A stretch of 64,000 bases of DNA, taken from Onchidella celtica. Taxonomy: Eukaryota > Mollusca > Gastropoda > Systellommatophora > Onchidiidae. Where the stretch lies: positions 18,892,482 through 18,956,481 of the forward strand of contig OZ007569.1 of the NCBI GenBank assembly GCA_963931925.1, given 5' to 3'. Within the stretch, counting starts at the first letter, position 1, and each line of letters opens with the position of its first letter. A program made the translations under genes and the position numbers. The notes below the pieces were generated by a model, which saw only the letters and a list, made by a program, of their open reading frames with translations, searched no databases and was not told where the DNA came from. This document shows positions 34,700 through 45,059 of the stretch, in pieces.

Positions 34700-34795
34700 A
34701 GGGACAACACGGTGTCAATGCTGCAAGGTCGTACTCTGCAAAGATCACACGTTGAGTGTGTGTGGAAACTGCCTTGAAAGACAGGAGTCAGTGAA
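34700..34795 (+). pseudogene. piggyBac transposase C-terminal Cys-rich fragment
   Basis: Plus strand gives RCQCCKVVLCKDH followed by TLSVCGNCL, matching in spacing the C-x2-C...C-x2-H...C-x2-C zinc-binding tail of piggyBac transposases. Only this tail is seen. A GTAAGG follows at 34796, and then the CAT array begins. Confidence 0.5.
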
Positions 34796-34825
34796 GGTAA
34801 GGAAAGCTGTCATGACCACACCACC

Positions 34826-34998
34826 AACAATCATCATCATCATCATCATCATCACCACTCTCAGTCACCATCATCATGACCACACTACCAAAGCCACCAA
34901 TCATCATCATCATGACCACACCACCACCACCATCATCATCATCATCACCATCATTACCACCACCACAAACACCATCATCATCATCATCATCATCATGT
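34826..34998. repeat. (CAT/CAC)n trinucleotide array
   Basis: Tracts of ATC and ACC triplets. It is complementary in sense to the GAT/GGT array at 35357-35590. It lies just past the poly(A) signal of the small minus-strand gene. Confidence 0.92.
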
Positions 34999-35032
34999 AC
35001 ACAGAGATTGAAAATGAAGACAAAAGTCAAGG

Positions 35033-35038
35033 GTTTAT
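35033..35038 (-). other. Poly(A) signal AATAAA of the 62-residue gene
   Basis: TTTATT on the plus strand, about 85-90 bases downstream of the predicted stop codon at 35122 in the direction of transcription. Confidence 0.5.
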
Positions 35039-35121
35039 TTCTTCTGGGTTCTTTCCCTAGCTGGTTGTCGTTGGGCCTTTCCACCGCCCTGGAGCGGACG
35101 TCCCAGTTGATGCCAGCCATT

Positions 35122-35147
35122 TCAGCTATCGTTATGTAGTGGTTTTG
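35122..35147 (-). CDS. Small 62-residue protein gene, exon 3 (C-terminus)
   Basis: Acceptor TCTTCAACTCCCTCAG at 35148 has a strong pyrimidine tract. Continuing the phase of exon 2 gives seven residues, KPLHNDS, after the split codon, then TGA. The 3' untranslated part runs to the AATAAA. Using the same acceptor in another frame gives a longer open stretch (from NHYITIAEMAG), but that needs a phase exon 2 does not supply. Confidence 0.45.
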
Positions 35148-35356
35148 CTGAGGGAGTTGAAGAGAAAAGAAGCTGAGTACAATAAAATGTGTTATGGTTA
35201 CACAGCTCACGCTCACTGCATCTCTCAAAATGTTTTTCTGTTGTTTTGTGTGTGTGTGTGTGGCTTTTGTTTTTCTTATTGAGTCATATGTGACTATAAA
35301 CATTGATCCAAGGTATTCGGTTCTTATGTATCAATAAAAGTAAAAAAAAAAAAAAA

Positions 35357-35590
35357 AGGACGGTGGTAATGATGATGGTGATGGTGAGATGATGATGGTG
35401 ATGGTGGCGGTGGTGATGATGATGGTGGTGGTGGTGGTGGTGGTGGTCATGATGATGGTGGTGGTGATGGTGGTCATGATGATGGTGGTGGTGAAATGGT
35501 GATGATGACGGTGGTGGTGGTGAAATGGTGATGATGAGATGATGTTGGTGGAGGTGATGGTGATGCAGATGATGATGTGGTGATAGTTGT
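35357..35590. repeat. (GAT/GGT)n trinucleotide array
   Basis: GATGATGGTGGTGGT tracts, complementary to the CAT array 360 bases away. It lies within intron 2 of the small minus-strand gene. Confidence 0.92.
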
Positions 35591-35735
35591 TCTTCAATTT
35601 GGCTATACTTATAGCAGCGTTGTCCTCATGCTGGGCGACATAGGCCCCAGCTTGCCGCCCGCTCCCCCTCCCCAGGAACCATCGCCGCCCTGGCGTCCTC
35701 TCTCACAGGGCGAGGCCAACCAACTCTGTTCTTAC

Positions 35736-35857
35736 CGGGCGGAAGGGGGTGGGATGACTTCACGATAGTGTATAACCGCCCGTAAATGCTCCTCCTCCCG
35801 GCAGTCCCTCTCAGATCCTTGTGGAACAATTCCATCAGCCCGGATGGAACCTGATGG
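35736..35857 (-). CDS. Small 62-residue protein gene, exon 2
   Basis: 122 nt between acceptor GTTTCACTTTCAG and donor GTAAGAAC. The first base completes a Gly codon from exon 1. Forty codons follow, starting HQVPSGLMELF and ending SSHPLPP, with a basic middle part (RGTAGRRSIYGRL), and the last base starts the codon finished in exon 3. All three exons agree in phase. No signal peptide or membrane segment in this part. Confidence 0.55.
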
Positions 35858-36147
35858 CTGAAAGTGAAACGACAAAACAGATTCCAAAATTTAGCTCCAC
35901 AAAAATAGAAATATTCTGCCCATTGTACACTAATAATTGCGAAGAAAGAAAGAAAACTCGATACCTACAATTCACATAAATCAACAGAATCGATTATGCC
36001 GTCTCGGTCTAGACAAGTGAATTATCTGACGATCTACAATTAATCCTACATTCCAGCGCAGCCAGTTCTAGATCTAACTCGAAACTAATAGAAAGGTAGC
36101 CTAAACTGGCTTATTCTAGTGCTTGCTGTAATAAGAATTTTACTTAC

Positions 36148-36188
36148 CCCTTTGCCAAGAAGACTTCATGTAGCAGAGCTCCCGCCAT
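36148..36188 (-). CDS. Small 62-residue protein gene, exon 1 (start)
   Basis: ATG at 36188 in a strong context (CAAGATGG), giving MAGALLHEVFLAK and two bases of a Gly codon before the donor GTAAGTAA. Joined in phase with 35736-35857 and 35122-35147 it predicts a 62-residue, rather basic protein that I do not recognise. An upstream ATG at 36309 opens a 47-codon overlapping frame with one hydrophobic segment (FGTVVFGYLVLLVIST) that ends within exon 1; it could be an upstream ORF or a second product. The good splice borders, matching phases and a downstream AATAAA make this the cleanest compact gene in the window, but its family is unknown. Confidence 0.55.
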
Positions 36189-36319
36189 CTTGAATCGTAG
36201 AGATTACGAGTAGCACAAGATACCCGAATACGACTGTGCCAAAAATAGACCATGGCGTGGGGGACGCGTAGCGTACGGTATTTACAATAGAATTGGACAA
36301 CTTTGACATTTGAAAAGGA

Positions 36320-37145
36320 AAAAGGAAAGAAAACTTAATTGTAATTACAGTATACCACTGAAAAATCACCAGACCTGCAGTAGTACTAGTAGCGAGGTGC
36401 CTGTGATCTGAACATTGTAGTACCCAGATGGCACCCACTAGAGGTATACTGGCCTTGGACTCGGGTCCAACTGAGTCAAGGGCAGTGGGTGATTTCAGTT
36501 GACACAAAGAAATTTCTATGCATTTAATGTGACATTTTACAGTTGGTATCATCATGTGTCACATGAACTAATTGCATAATATACAAGATCCCAGCTGGTC
36601 ATATAGTCCCGTTGCAAAATGTAATAGTAATATATAATATAAACAATTAGCCAACTATATGAACAAGTAAGTTGATTATATCATTCAGATTCAGAACCCG
36701 AATACACGTATCTCAGACACACTTTACAGCAGTATCATTTTCTTACAATAATCTGATCGAAAATGCCGTAAAGCAGGCAGGATTTGCTACGCAAATGTTA
36801 ACCTTTTTCACAGAAATAAAACAATTAGACAGCCACAGAACCTCGTCATAGTTCTGAGATTATTTTAGCATCTCACTATAACAATGTTCTTTTTCGAAGT
36901 TGATAGTTTATTTGCATGCTTTATACTACTTCACAGATGTGAACACCTGACAATCCACGAGTGGCTTTCTGAAGCAATACAAAATAGTGCTAGTTTTCAA
37001 ATCACAATTGTAGACTATACAATGGAAAAACGACATTAGTATTTTTATATTAAAATATTATTATTATTATTGATATTATTTTTATTAAAAAAAAACAACG
37101 CAGACAATCTGTGGGGTGACAGCAAGGCTTGAAGCAAAGTCAAAA
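36320..37145. other. No gene seen upstream of the small gene
   Basis: AT-rich sequence between the small minus-strand gene and the Penelope-like element. Probably contains the promoter of the former, but no TATA or initiator motif stands out. Confidence 0.35.
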
Positions 37146-37149
37146 TGTA

Positions 37150-38325
37150 GCTAAGAGAAACAGTTCATTGTTTAATTTTCTTTTACTACCGTTGCAATAT
37201 TTTGCCTGAAGAAGGTCCTTTGATAGAAATCTCGGGGAACGCAGAAGAAGAAGAAGAAGATAGAAATCTCGTTTTGTCTTTTCGTTTCCTGTACATTTTA
37301 CTATATCGCTTCTGTATTATTTCTTACGCAAGACTTTGCAGCATTCAAGACATTTTGGTCCTGAGCAGGCTCATTCACACTGATCGTTGCGGTACTAAAC
37401 CGTGTGGCAATTCTCGTTGCAAGACGTGCACACATGTCCTTCAAGCGACTTCCATCGAGTGCCCTTTGTCGACGTTCAGCATTACGGAAAGCTTCACTTG
37501 CCATAGTCGCAATCTGGTGTATGCTATCCGCTGTGCCAGGTGTCATATGTTGTACATTGGTGAAACGGGACGTCAGCTTCACACTCGGTTTCGGGAGCAC
37601 CTCCGTGACATTGAAAATCGAAATGGAAAGCCTGTTTCTGTCCATTTTAATCGACCAGACCATGAGCCATCCAACGACATTCAAATTCTGGGGCTCAAGT
37701 CTTGTCACGCAGGCGCTGATGTACGCTTTGAGACCGAACAACAATTAATTTTCCAGCTCGGCACTATCACTCCCCATGGCATCAATGTCCAACATTGCCT
37801 TCGATAATTCCACTGTTGCTAATATCAATATATATATATATATATAAATTTCTTTATTATTATTATTTTCTTTCATTTTTTTTTTTTTTTAAATCTCTTT
37901 TTCTTTTTCTTTTCATTTACTGCGACTCCTGACATTGCGCACCATCCCTGTCTTGTGCTCTGAGGCACTATATGGCGTCTTCATCTTGGTTACTAACCAA
38001 TTGCGTCACTTCCTGCTTCCATGCTTTTGGCGGACGGACGTGCTTTGGTGCTGCTAACGAAGCAAGAACTCGCAGCTAAGTAAACTGGTTCACTTCGTTC
38101 CCGTTGAAGTCTTTTATTGTTCGTTTTTTTCACTTGACAAAGGCGAAAGCCGAAAATTTGTGTATTTTCTGTCTTCTCTTTAGTTTGCTTTGTATTGTTT
38201 GGGTTTTATTTCTCACGCGGGGCATTGCAACATACAACCTTTTCTTTTTGCCCAATTTTGACTTTGCTTATAGCCTTGCTGCGACCCCACAGTTTTTCTG
38301 TGGTTTTTATGATATTTTGTAAATA
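37150..38325 (+). mobile_element. Penelope-like element, 5'-truncated
   Basis: Consists of the linker and GIY-YIG endonuclease coding end (see 37325-37807) and a 0.5-kb 3' region with CACTTGACAAAGGCGAAAGCC and a terminal stretch (AACATACAACCTTTTC...TTTTCTGTGGTTTTTATGAT) that recurs near 27545-27660 and 61500-61570. The reverse transcriptase part is missing. Confidence 0.75.
37325..37807 (+). pseudogene. Penelope-like GIY-YIG endonuclease fragment
   Basis: Open frame to TAA at 37805. It contains the Cys linker CGTKPCGNSRCKTC, then CHSRNLVYAIRC and the GIY-YIG core YIGETGRQLHTRFREHL, and ends ITPHGINVQHCLR. This is the C-terminal endonuclease that cuts target DNA for Penelope-like retroelements. 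The catalytic Tyr, Arg and a downstream Glu (FETEQQL) are present, so this domain is well kept, but with no reverse transcriptase upstream the copy cannot act alone. The N-terminal part of the open frame (37202-37320), including an (GAA)n run, does not look like the family. Confidence 0.85.
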
Positions 38326-38329
38326 TTAG

Positions 38330-39145
38330 GCAAATTAAAGAAACATAATACTCACTGGTGCTATTGGGCAATAAAGCATTGCCACTGCGAAGGGATTCTT
38401 TTGTCTTTTGTATTCATTTACCTCCACAGTGTTACACAGAAAAATCTGTACAGATTTTGAAAGAAAAAGAAAAACGAAAAAAGCTATCATTATCAATCTC
38501 GGAACGTCATTATGATATACAAGAACGTCCAGGAGGGCAAGCACTCCCTTTGCAAAATACTTTCACAACACGTAGAAATACAAAAAAAATCTACAATAGA
38601 ATCATGTTCAGGAAACTATATAAGTAATGCATTTTGCCACCACCAGCCAAATCAACGTGGATTTTCTCGGAAACCGCCTTTTAATTTAAATTTGCTTGGA
38701 AGTTTTGCATGGGCTCATATTTTGCTTTAAGTCTTTTATTTTTTTTTAGACGTTAGACTGATTAGACTTTCTCTCTCTCTCTCTCTCCCTCTCTCTCTCT
38801 CCCTCTCTCTCTTCCTCTGTTTGTGTGTGTTTGTGTGTGTCAGACAGACACACACACACACGAATGCGCTATTCTGCTGTAGAAAACGTATACTGCCTTT
38901 GGGAGAAATAATTAGTCAGTGAGTAGAAATTTCCGATGCAGGACTGATTTAGCTCAGAGAAAAAACCTTACGCACACACAATCATAGAAGAGAGACTGAA
39001 CAACTATAATCAACAAAAGCTTCAATTTCCATCGAAATCACCCATGGCCTTTTCCCCAGCTTCATTACTGGTTTGAGACACTGTGTCACAATTTTTTTAA
39101 CATGACTCTTTCAGACATTTTTTCTTTCTTCCCACCCCCCCTCCC
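38330..39145. other. No gene seen; CT and GT/CA microsatellites
   Basis: (CT)n at 38769-38819 followed by GTGTGT and ACACACAC to 38862. Otherwise unassigned AT-rich sequence. Confidence 0.45.
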
Positions 39146-39149
39146 CTTT

Positions 39150-39485
39150 TTCTATCCGTTTGTGCCTTTGACTTTTGACAGTCGGGGGGACTCGTGGCTT
39201 TCGGACGTGGGCCAGATGGACAGCGTCTGCCATGGTTAGGTTGATTCTTTCAGTTGTTTCTTTGATACCTTCTATCTATCTCTTTCTCGGACGCCCCTTT
39301 CCTCTGAATCCATGTCTCTTCATGTTTTGAGCTCTGTTTGCTGGCTGTTCGCTCTGAAGCCTCATGAGGTGACAGAACCAGTCCAGCCTTTGTTTTTCTA
39401 TAATGCTGTAGACATGGGGCAGTCCCCACGTTGTCTCTAATGACTTCGTTTCTTATCTTATCTCGTCGTCCCTTAGACATCACAA
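39150..39485 (-). pseudogene. LINE reverse-transcriptase C-terminal remnant
   Basis: The minus strand begins SKGRRDKIRNEVIRDNVG and, in a second frame after a slip, gives IIEKQRLDWFCHLMRL, FRGKGRPRKR and TMADAVHLAHVRKPRVP, with an in-frame TAG. The -GRPRKR- and FCHLMR- pattern is the usual C-terminal tail of LINE-encoded reverse transcriptases. Confidence 0.7.
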
Positions 39486-39821
39486 GTGGTAAATTATTTT
39501 CATTTCAGTTCTGTTGTACAAAGAAGTGCACACAGCTAGAATATACGCATATTAAATACACTCTGTAAAAAATATAGCTCACAAGTTTGTCGATGGGAGT
39601 CAATATAGTCACTCCCAGTGTGTACGCAGCTTACCTGTTACCGATTGTGTCATAAGGATATGAAGCAATCTCCTTGCATATTTTTGCAATTTAAATGAGA
39701 ATGTGGTGTTTTTCTTTTAAAGACAAAACTGTTCAGAAAGTCATGCCAAATCTGGATAAAAAAATTTGCTAGTGAGAGATGTTATCCGGAATAGACGCAG
39801 TTCATTCATTTCCGCTGGGAC

Positions 39822-40147
39822 CAGGGCCAGATTAAGACATTTAGAGGCCCTGAGCACTTAAAAGATTTTGGCACCCCCTTTTTACTGTATATGTAATTCA
39901 AAATACCAACAAAAATTGCGCAGGGCAAGTTTGTGATACATTATTTTTTAAAAAGCGAGCCTTGTACAAAAGCAAATTCTTTAATTTTTTTTTCATTCAT
40001 TGCAAAAGCCCCTTTTTCTATGGAACCTATCTCAGTTGCACCATTTGCAGTTTTGCACCACAAGTTCCATGGTAAATCCAGCAATGAAAATTTTCTGTGG
40101 TGTCTCCTTTCTCTTGATGCCCTAAGCACGCGATTAATCCATCCCTA
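39822..40147. mobile_element. hAT MITE with perfect 8-bp target duplication
   Basis: Flanked by GCTGGGAC on both sides (39814-39821 and 40148-40155). Ends CAGGGCCAGATTAA and TTAATCCATCCCTA pair at 10 of 14. 326 bp, no transposase. Confidence 0.88.
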
Positions 40148-40445
40148 GCTGGGACTATAATAAGACAAAATATGTGTATGCGCACCTCGTCAAATTAAGA
40201 ATTGAGTCAGGCTTAATCATGTGGAGTTGTCTTTTTTTTAACTTTTGTTTTTTTTTTGCACTCATACTTTACAGAAATGTAAGGCATTTACAATGTAGAT
40301 CTAGGCTTTTTTTGTTTACTTAGAGTGTGATTACGTAGAATAGTATAATGATGAAGTAGCTGATTGAAATCTTCTATGAAATGTCGTAAATGTTGTTTCG
40401 GATGTGCAATTGCATTATGAAGCGACTGGAGAGATTCCTACTCAC

Positions 40446-40568
40446 CGGTTCCGTGTTAGGAATGGCTCTGCAAACCATTGCTGGATTCCTAGAAACCTGT
40501 GCCTTCATGCAATTGCTCTCATAGAATCTCAGGTCGTGAAATCGGTAGACTTTTCCTGTACTCAATAT
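40446..40568 (-). CDS. Cystatin-like gene, second domain, continuation exon
   Basis: 123 nt, phase 0 to phase 0 (41 codons), between acceptor CACTACTTCTCCAG and donor GTGAGTAG. The peptide begins ILSTGKVYRFHDLRFY, then SNCMKAQVSRNPAMVC and ends IPNTEP. Placed after the exon at 42252-42428 it reads Q-ILSTG where cystatins have the Q-V-V-A-G hairpin, followed by the alternating strand and a Cys pair 13 residues apart, as for the first cystatin disulfide. The exact inhibitory motif is not kept, so protease inhibition is doubtful. The next exon is uncertain: 39635-39672 (donor GTAAGC) is a weak candidate. The last part of a cystatin fold (second disulfide, PW loop) was not found. Confidence 0.6.
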
Positions 40569-42251
40569 CTGGAGAAGTAGTGAATTGGTTTGTTCCACAT
40601 GACGTCACACATCTAGTGCTCCTACCAAATTTTGAACTTTTGTCTCTTTTTTTTTTGGTCAGAAATTCCATGGCAATACGTTTCATTTCCCTAAGAGTTT
40701 CAGTTTCTCTTTTTGGATTATAGCCAGTTTTTGCCAGTGTGCATGCTCAGCTGCCGTGCTAAATAAACATACCTCTCCAAGTGCGCATGCTCAGCTGCCT
40801 TGCATGTGGGTTGGAGGAGGAGGGCGTGAGGTCATTATCACAATTTTGGGTGATGACACGAGCGAAACAAAGCAAGAGAGGAGTGAGTGAACAATGGATG
40901 CTGTAACATTCTCTGAGTATGTTCATACATCAAACATAGTATTTTTAGGTTGAACATGTTGACGGAAATAGTATTTGCAGTAAAATATCATTTAAAATCT
41001 GAAATTAACACATTAGGTGAATTGATCTATGTGTAGCTTAATGTGGTAAACTCAATAATTATTACTTTTTTTTTTTTTTTTCCACAGCATACCCAAACTA
41101 CCAAATCAAATTTTCTGACATATTAGGGGGATATCATTCCAAGCCCGGAATGGCACAGTCAACTGCTGGCACGCCATAATTTCCTATATTTTCTGAGTAA
41201 ATCCGGAAAGAATCTTACTAAGCCCGGTCAGACAGTCAGATTCTCTCGCTATTTCTTGCGTGTACATTTTGCTGGCAGAAACTGGCTCTGACGTTCCGTT
41301 CTTACTATGATACCCTCTTTAAGCTACATACTTCATGAAACCAGTACAAAATTAGAAACCAGAGCTTTCAAGGGGAGTACAGTATGGACCATATTCAGCT
41401 GAATTTGACCAAGCCTACAGAGATTCAGTGAACTGTCTTTTTCAAGACAAGCTCTATTTATCTTGAAGTAGAGCGAAGAAATTCGAATCTGATCATGAAT
41501 CAACCCAGAGATACTAGTTACAATAAAATGAGACAGCCAACACATTTAGCGTGAACACATTTCTCATCGCCACCTAGCGGCGAATGTGTGGAAATCATAA
41601 ACAACGCCGCATTTTGCAAAACCTATTTCGGGAAAGTGTTCAATTTTGTTGTTTTATTTTTGGTCTTGTGGCAGCAGCACTCTAACAAATCAGCATCTTT
41701 ACTTTGTCATTATATAAAGCTTTCTTTTCTTATAATGCGCCACGAGCACCGCCGCCGACCAGCGAGCAAGATGTGTGCGCGTGCACCATTATTTTAAATC
41801 TCATATTTTTTTTTATCAAACCACAGAGCTCTATAGAACGGGAAGTAGGTCAAGTCATTGTGCACCCTATTGTGCCTGAGACGAGACGAACGGAGGACAA
41901 GATTTCGACAACAAAGTTTGACTAATGGTGCCCACGTATACTATTACTACTATTAGTGTGGGCTGTAATTGATAGTAGATTGCCCTCCTCTTTCAGTATT
42001 TGTTTTCCTTTTGTCGGCAATGGCTCAGCCTTTGTGGCCATGCGAATTGCCACCATCCTTCAGTGGACGGAAGAGGGGCTGCGCAGCAGAATGCCCTCTT
42101 TTGGTTATTGTATGGCTTTGGGATCAAACGCAGCTGTGTGCAATACAAACGTCAAACGCAGAATTTTGAACTTTTCACATATAATTAATCTTAATTTTCT
42201 TTTGATTAATTAAAAAATTATTCTGTATTTTCTGGCAATTTCTTAACAGAC
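40569..42251 (-). other. Intron of the cystatin-like gene
   Basis: Between two in-phase exons. Contains a duplicated GTGTGCATGCTCAGCTGCC motif (40737 and 40780) and no recognised exon or repeat family. A minus-strand open frame at 41333-41545 has an acceptable acceptor but no good donor or resemblance, so it is left out. Confidence 0.45.
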
Positions 42252-42428
42252 CTGCAGGGTAACCGAGCCACCGCCTCTGTACTTGAAGTAGTTGAGATTT
42301 TCTGGGGAATCATTCACATAGTGGTGTTCTACAAACTTCAAGGCTTTTCGAACTCCCCTATCGTCCATACTAACAGGAAATTCACTGCCAGCCATGTTTT
42401 GATCCACGGTGCCAAAAAGAACGTCATT
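42252..42428 (-). CDS. Cystatin-like gene, second domain, N-terminal half
   Basis: 177 nt, phase 0 to phase 0 (59 codons). Starts NDVLFGTVDQN, then a helix-like DDRGVRKALKFVEHHY, NDSPENLNYFKY and ends GGGSVTLQ. The helix followed by a strand ending in Q at the exon border is the layout of the first half of a cystatin domain and of exon 1 of this gene (NDPLVRAAVKGLNDF...ELVQVIASTFE). The acceptor (CATTGTAG) has a modest pyrimidine tract and the donor (GTCTGTTAAG) is weak but has GT. In transcription order it follows the microexon array. I infer a multi-domain cystatin-fold protein; whether it inhibits proteases is unknown. Confidence 0.65.
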
Positions 42429-42804
42429 CTACAATGTTCGTAATGGATGAATACAATTAGATTAGGTTTCAGTTTCACCAATAGGGCGTGCCAAATATTA
42501 TAAAATAATCATGAAATATTATTTAACTGTGTGCATGTGTTATCTATTTTATTTTTCAGGACAATGGTTTGAGCCCTTTACACGTAATACTACCTTGTGA
42601 AAATCCATTATTCTAGTAGTATGGCAATATTCTTAACTCATAGGAAGTCCGTCTGGGGACAAAGCAGAAGAAATAACCGGGACAAGGAACAGGCTAATAA
42701 GACAGAGGATCAAGTAACAGATGCACAATGTGACTATATAATAAAATTAATCTATAGCAGAGGCCACAGACCAATATTCATGCACAAAAAAAACAAAAAC
42801 TTAC

Positions 42805-42816
42805 CCCTAACGGTTC
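42805..42816 (-). CDS. Microexon 1 (12 nt, EPLG), last of the array
   Basis: TTTTTTCAG, then GAACCGTTAGGG, then GTAAGT. Both splice borders are intact. Confidence 0.6.
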
Positions 42817-43294
42817 CTGAAAAAATATTAGAAAATATGATTACCATGTCTGTCATGAGATGATAAGTTGCAGCTTAGGAGTTATCACACGGTCAAACCT
42901 TTTGAACAATATTTGTTCAAACTATTCTTCCTGATTTGAAATCCCAAAAATGTTCTTCAGATTATTTTAATGCACTGATCAATTTCCGAAGACAAAGGAA
43001 ACAGATTTCGTGGACTCTATCGGGGTTGACATGCAAAAATGCCATGTCTTATTATCATACAATACTCTACGCTATTACTCTATTGTTAATATAGCTATAA
43101 CTCTAACTTTCATATTAAATCTAATAGAGACTTAGAAAGAAGACAAAAAACTGGGACAAGCAATGAACTACTGAGACAAGGGTTGAGGTAACAATTGTAT
43201 AGTGAGACTGAACAATAATATAAATATATAACATAGCATACATGTCAATATATAAATAGGTACATATGTGTATATTTTATACAAAAGAACTTAC

Positions 43295-43306
43295 CCCAGA
43301 GTCGGG
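43295..43306 (-). CDS. Microexon 2 (12 nt, PDSG)
   Basis: Acceptor TTTTAG, exon CCCGACTCTGGG, donor GTAAGTTC. Branch-like CCTATTAACC lies about 35 nt upstream. Confidence 0.6.
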
Positions 43307-43908
43307 CTAAAATTTTTTTTATAAAACTTTATCAATATGGTTAATAGGTCAATGCACGATAGAACCCTTTCAAAATAGTGTTTGATCAAGGTATACTTCC
43401 AGATTTGAAATCCCAAAAGTATTCTTCAGATCATTTCAATGCACTAATCACTTTCTGAAGGTAAAAGACACAGATTTCGATGACTCTATCGGGGTCGACA
43501 AGTCAAAAGGCCCTGTGTTATTGCGATAGAATAATATGTACTCTTAACTATGGTTAATAGGTCAATCAAAATAATATTTGATCAAACTATACGTTTCTGA
43601 AGACAAAGGACAGAGATTTCGTTCACTTTATCGGGGACAACATGCAAAAACGTCCCATGTTATTGTCACACAATAATCTGAACCATTACTCTATTGACAA
43701 CATATTTATAACTCTAATTTTCATATTAAATCTAAGAGAGAATTACAAAGAAGATAAAACCGAGACAACAAACGGACTAATGAGACAAGGGATGGAGTAA
43801 CAAAGGTATAGTATGACTTAATAATAATGCCAATAAGTAATCTAACACTGATTATTGTTCAATGTGTGTATAGGCACATATGTGTAAATAATACGCAAAA
43901 GAACTTAC

Positions 43909-43920
43909 CTCAGAGTCGGG
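43909..43920 (-). pseudogene. Microexon 3 (12 nt, PDSE), acceptor lost
   Basis: Exon CCCGACTCTGAG with donor GTAAGTTC, but the acceptor dinucleotide reads AT. Probably skipped. Confidence 0.5.
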
Positions 43921-44068
43921 ATAATAATTATGTACCCATATCATTATTATTCTATCTTGATCCATTACTCTAATTTTCATATTAAGTCCAACAATGAGTA
44001 GAAAGAAGACATGCTCAAAACAACAAAACAATGTATATGAAGGTATATACATATGCAAATGAACTTGC

Positions 44069-44080
44069 CCAAAAAGTTCC
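44069..44080 (-). CDS. Microexon 4 (12 nt, GTFW), GC donor
   Basis: Acceptor TTTTTCAGAG offers two AG choices; the second gives GGAACTTTTTGG (12 nt), the first would give 14 nt and break the frame. The donor is GCAAGT, a permitted but weaker GC-AG form. Confidence 0.45.
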
Positions 44081-44552
44081 CTCTGAAAAACTAATATTAC
44101 AAAACTGTGTAAAGGAAAATCAATGAACCAGAATGGGATTCAATATTTCGAGAAGTTGGCTTAGATTGTTGTTGGAAAATCGGTGTCCACTCGAGCCGAA
44201 TACTGTAGGGAAGAGAAAATTCGCGAGCCGAATATTCAGTTTAACGTCGCGAATGAAGGCAAAGCACACATATTTCGGTGACTGTAATAGTCGGGAATCA
44301 AAAATACCCTTTGGTACTGGGACACAATAATGTATACCATTTCTCCACAAATAATATATCCACTGCTGTAATTCATATTACATGTAAGTTCAGTATTGGA
44401 CTAGAAAGAAGTACAAACTAGGACAACAAATAGACTAAAAAAAAACAAGGGTAGAGTAACGAATGTACAGAGTGACTAAATAACTCCACTAATGTGTAAT
44501 ATACATTACAATTCAACATATACATATAGGTATATATACGTAAAGAACTTAC

Positions 44553-44564
44553 TTCGAGCACATG
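44553..44564 (-). CDS. Microexon 5 (12 nt, HVLE)
   Basis: Acceptor TTTTTCAG, exon CATGTGCTCGAA, donor GTAAGT. Sequence unlike the common CCCGACTCTGGG type although splice borders are conserved. Confidence 0.58.
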
Positions 44565-45047
44565 CTGAAAAACAAATATTACAAACCTTTATTAATATGA
44601 TCAATAGGCCTATCATGAGATGATGTTGTGACAGCTAATGAGTCACCATACTACTATTAAATCTTTTAAATAATGCTTCATCAAACTATACTTCCTGATT
44701 TGAAACCCCAAAAATGTTTTTCAGATCATTTTAATACACAAGTCAATTTCCGAAGACAAAGGAAACAGATTTCGTTGACATGCAAAAACGCCATGTCTTA
44801 TTATCAATATCACACGATAATCTACGCTATTACTCTATTGATAATATGTACTATAGCTCTAATTCTCATATTAAATCTAATAGACAATTATAAAGAGGAC
44901 AAAACCGGGACATGAAACAAATTATTGAGACGGGATGGAGTACACAAATGTATAGTGTGACTTAATAATAACATTAATATATAACATAGAATACAGGTCA
45001 ATATATGAATAGGTACATAGATGTATATTATATACAAAAGAACTTAC

Positions 45048-45059
45048 CACAGAGCCGGG
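45048..45059 (-). CDS. Microexon 6 (12 nt, PGSV)
   Basis: Acceptor TTTTTTTAG, exon CCCGGCTCTGTG, donor GTAAGTTC. Confidence 0.6.

Noticed and set aside
34752..35303. Poly-Asp, poly-Ser and poly-Ile frames
   Set aside because: Translation of the CAT array; only the piggyBac-like start of one frame is kept as a fragment.
39635..39672. A 38-nt candidate next exon of the cystatin-like gene
   Set aside because: Donor GTAAGC is fair but the acceptor tract is weak and the length is not a multiple of three, unlike all other exons of the gene.
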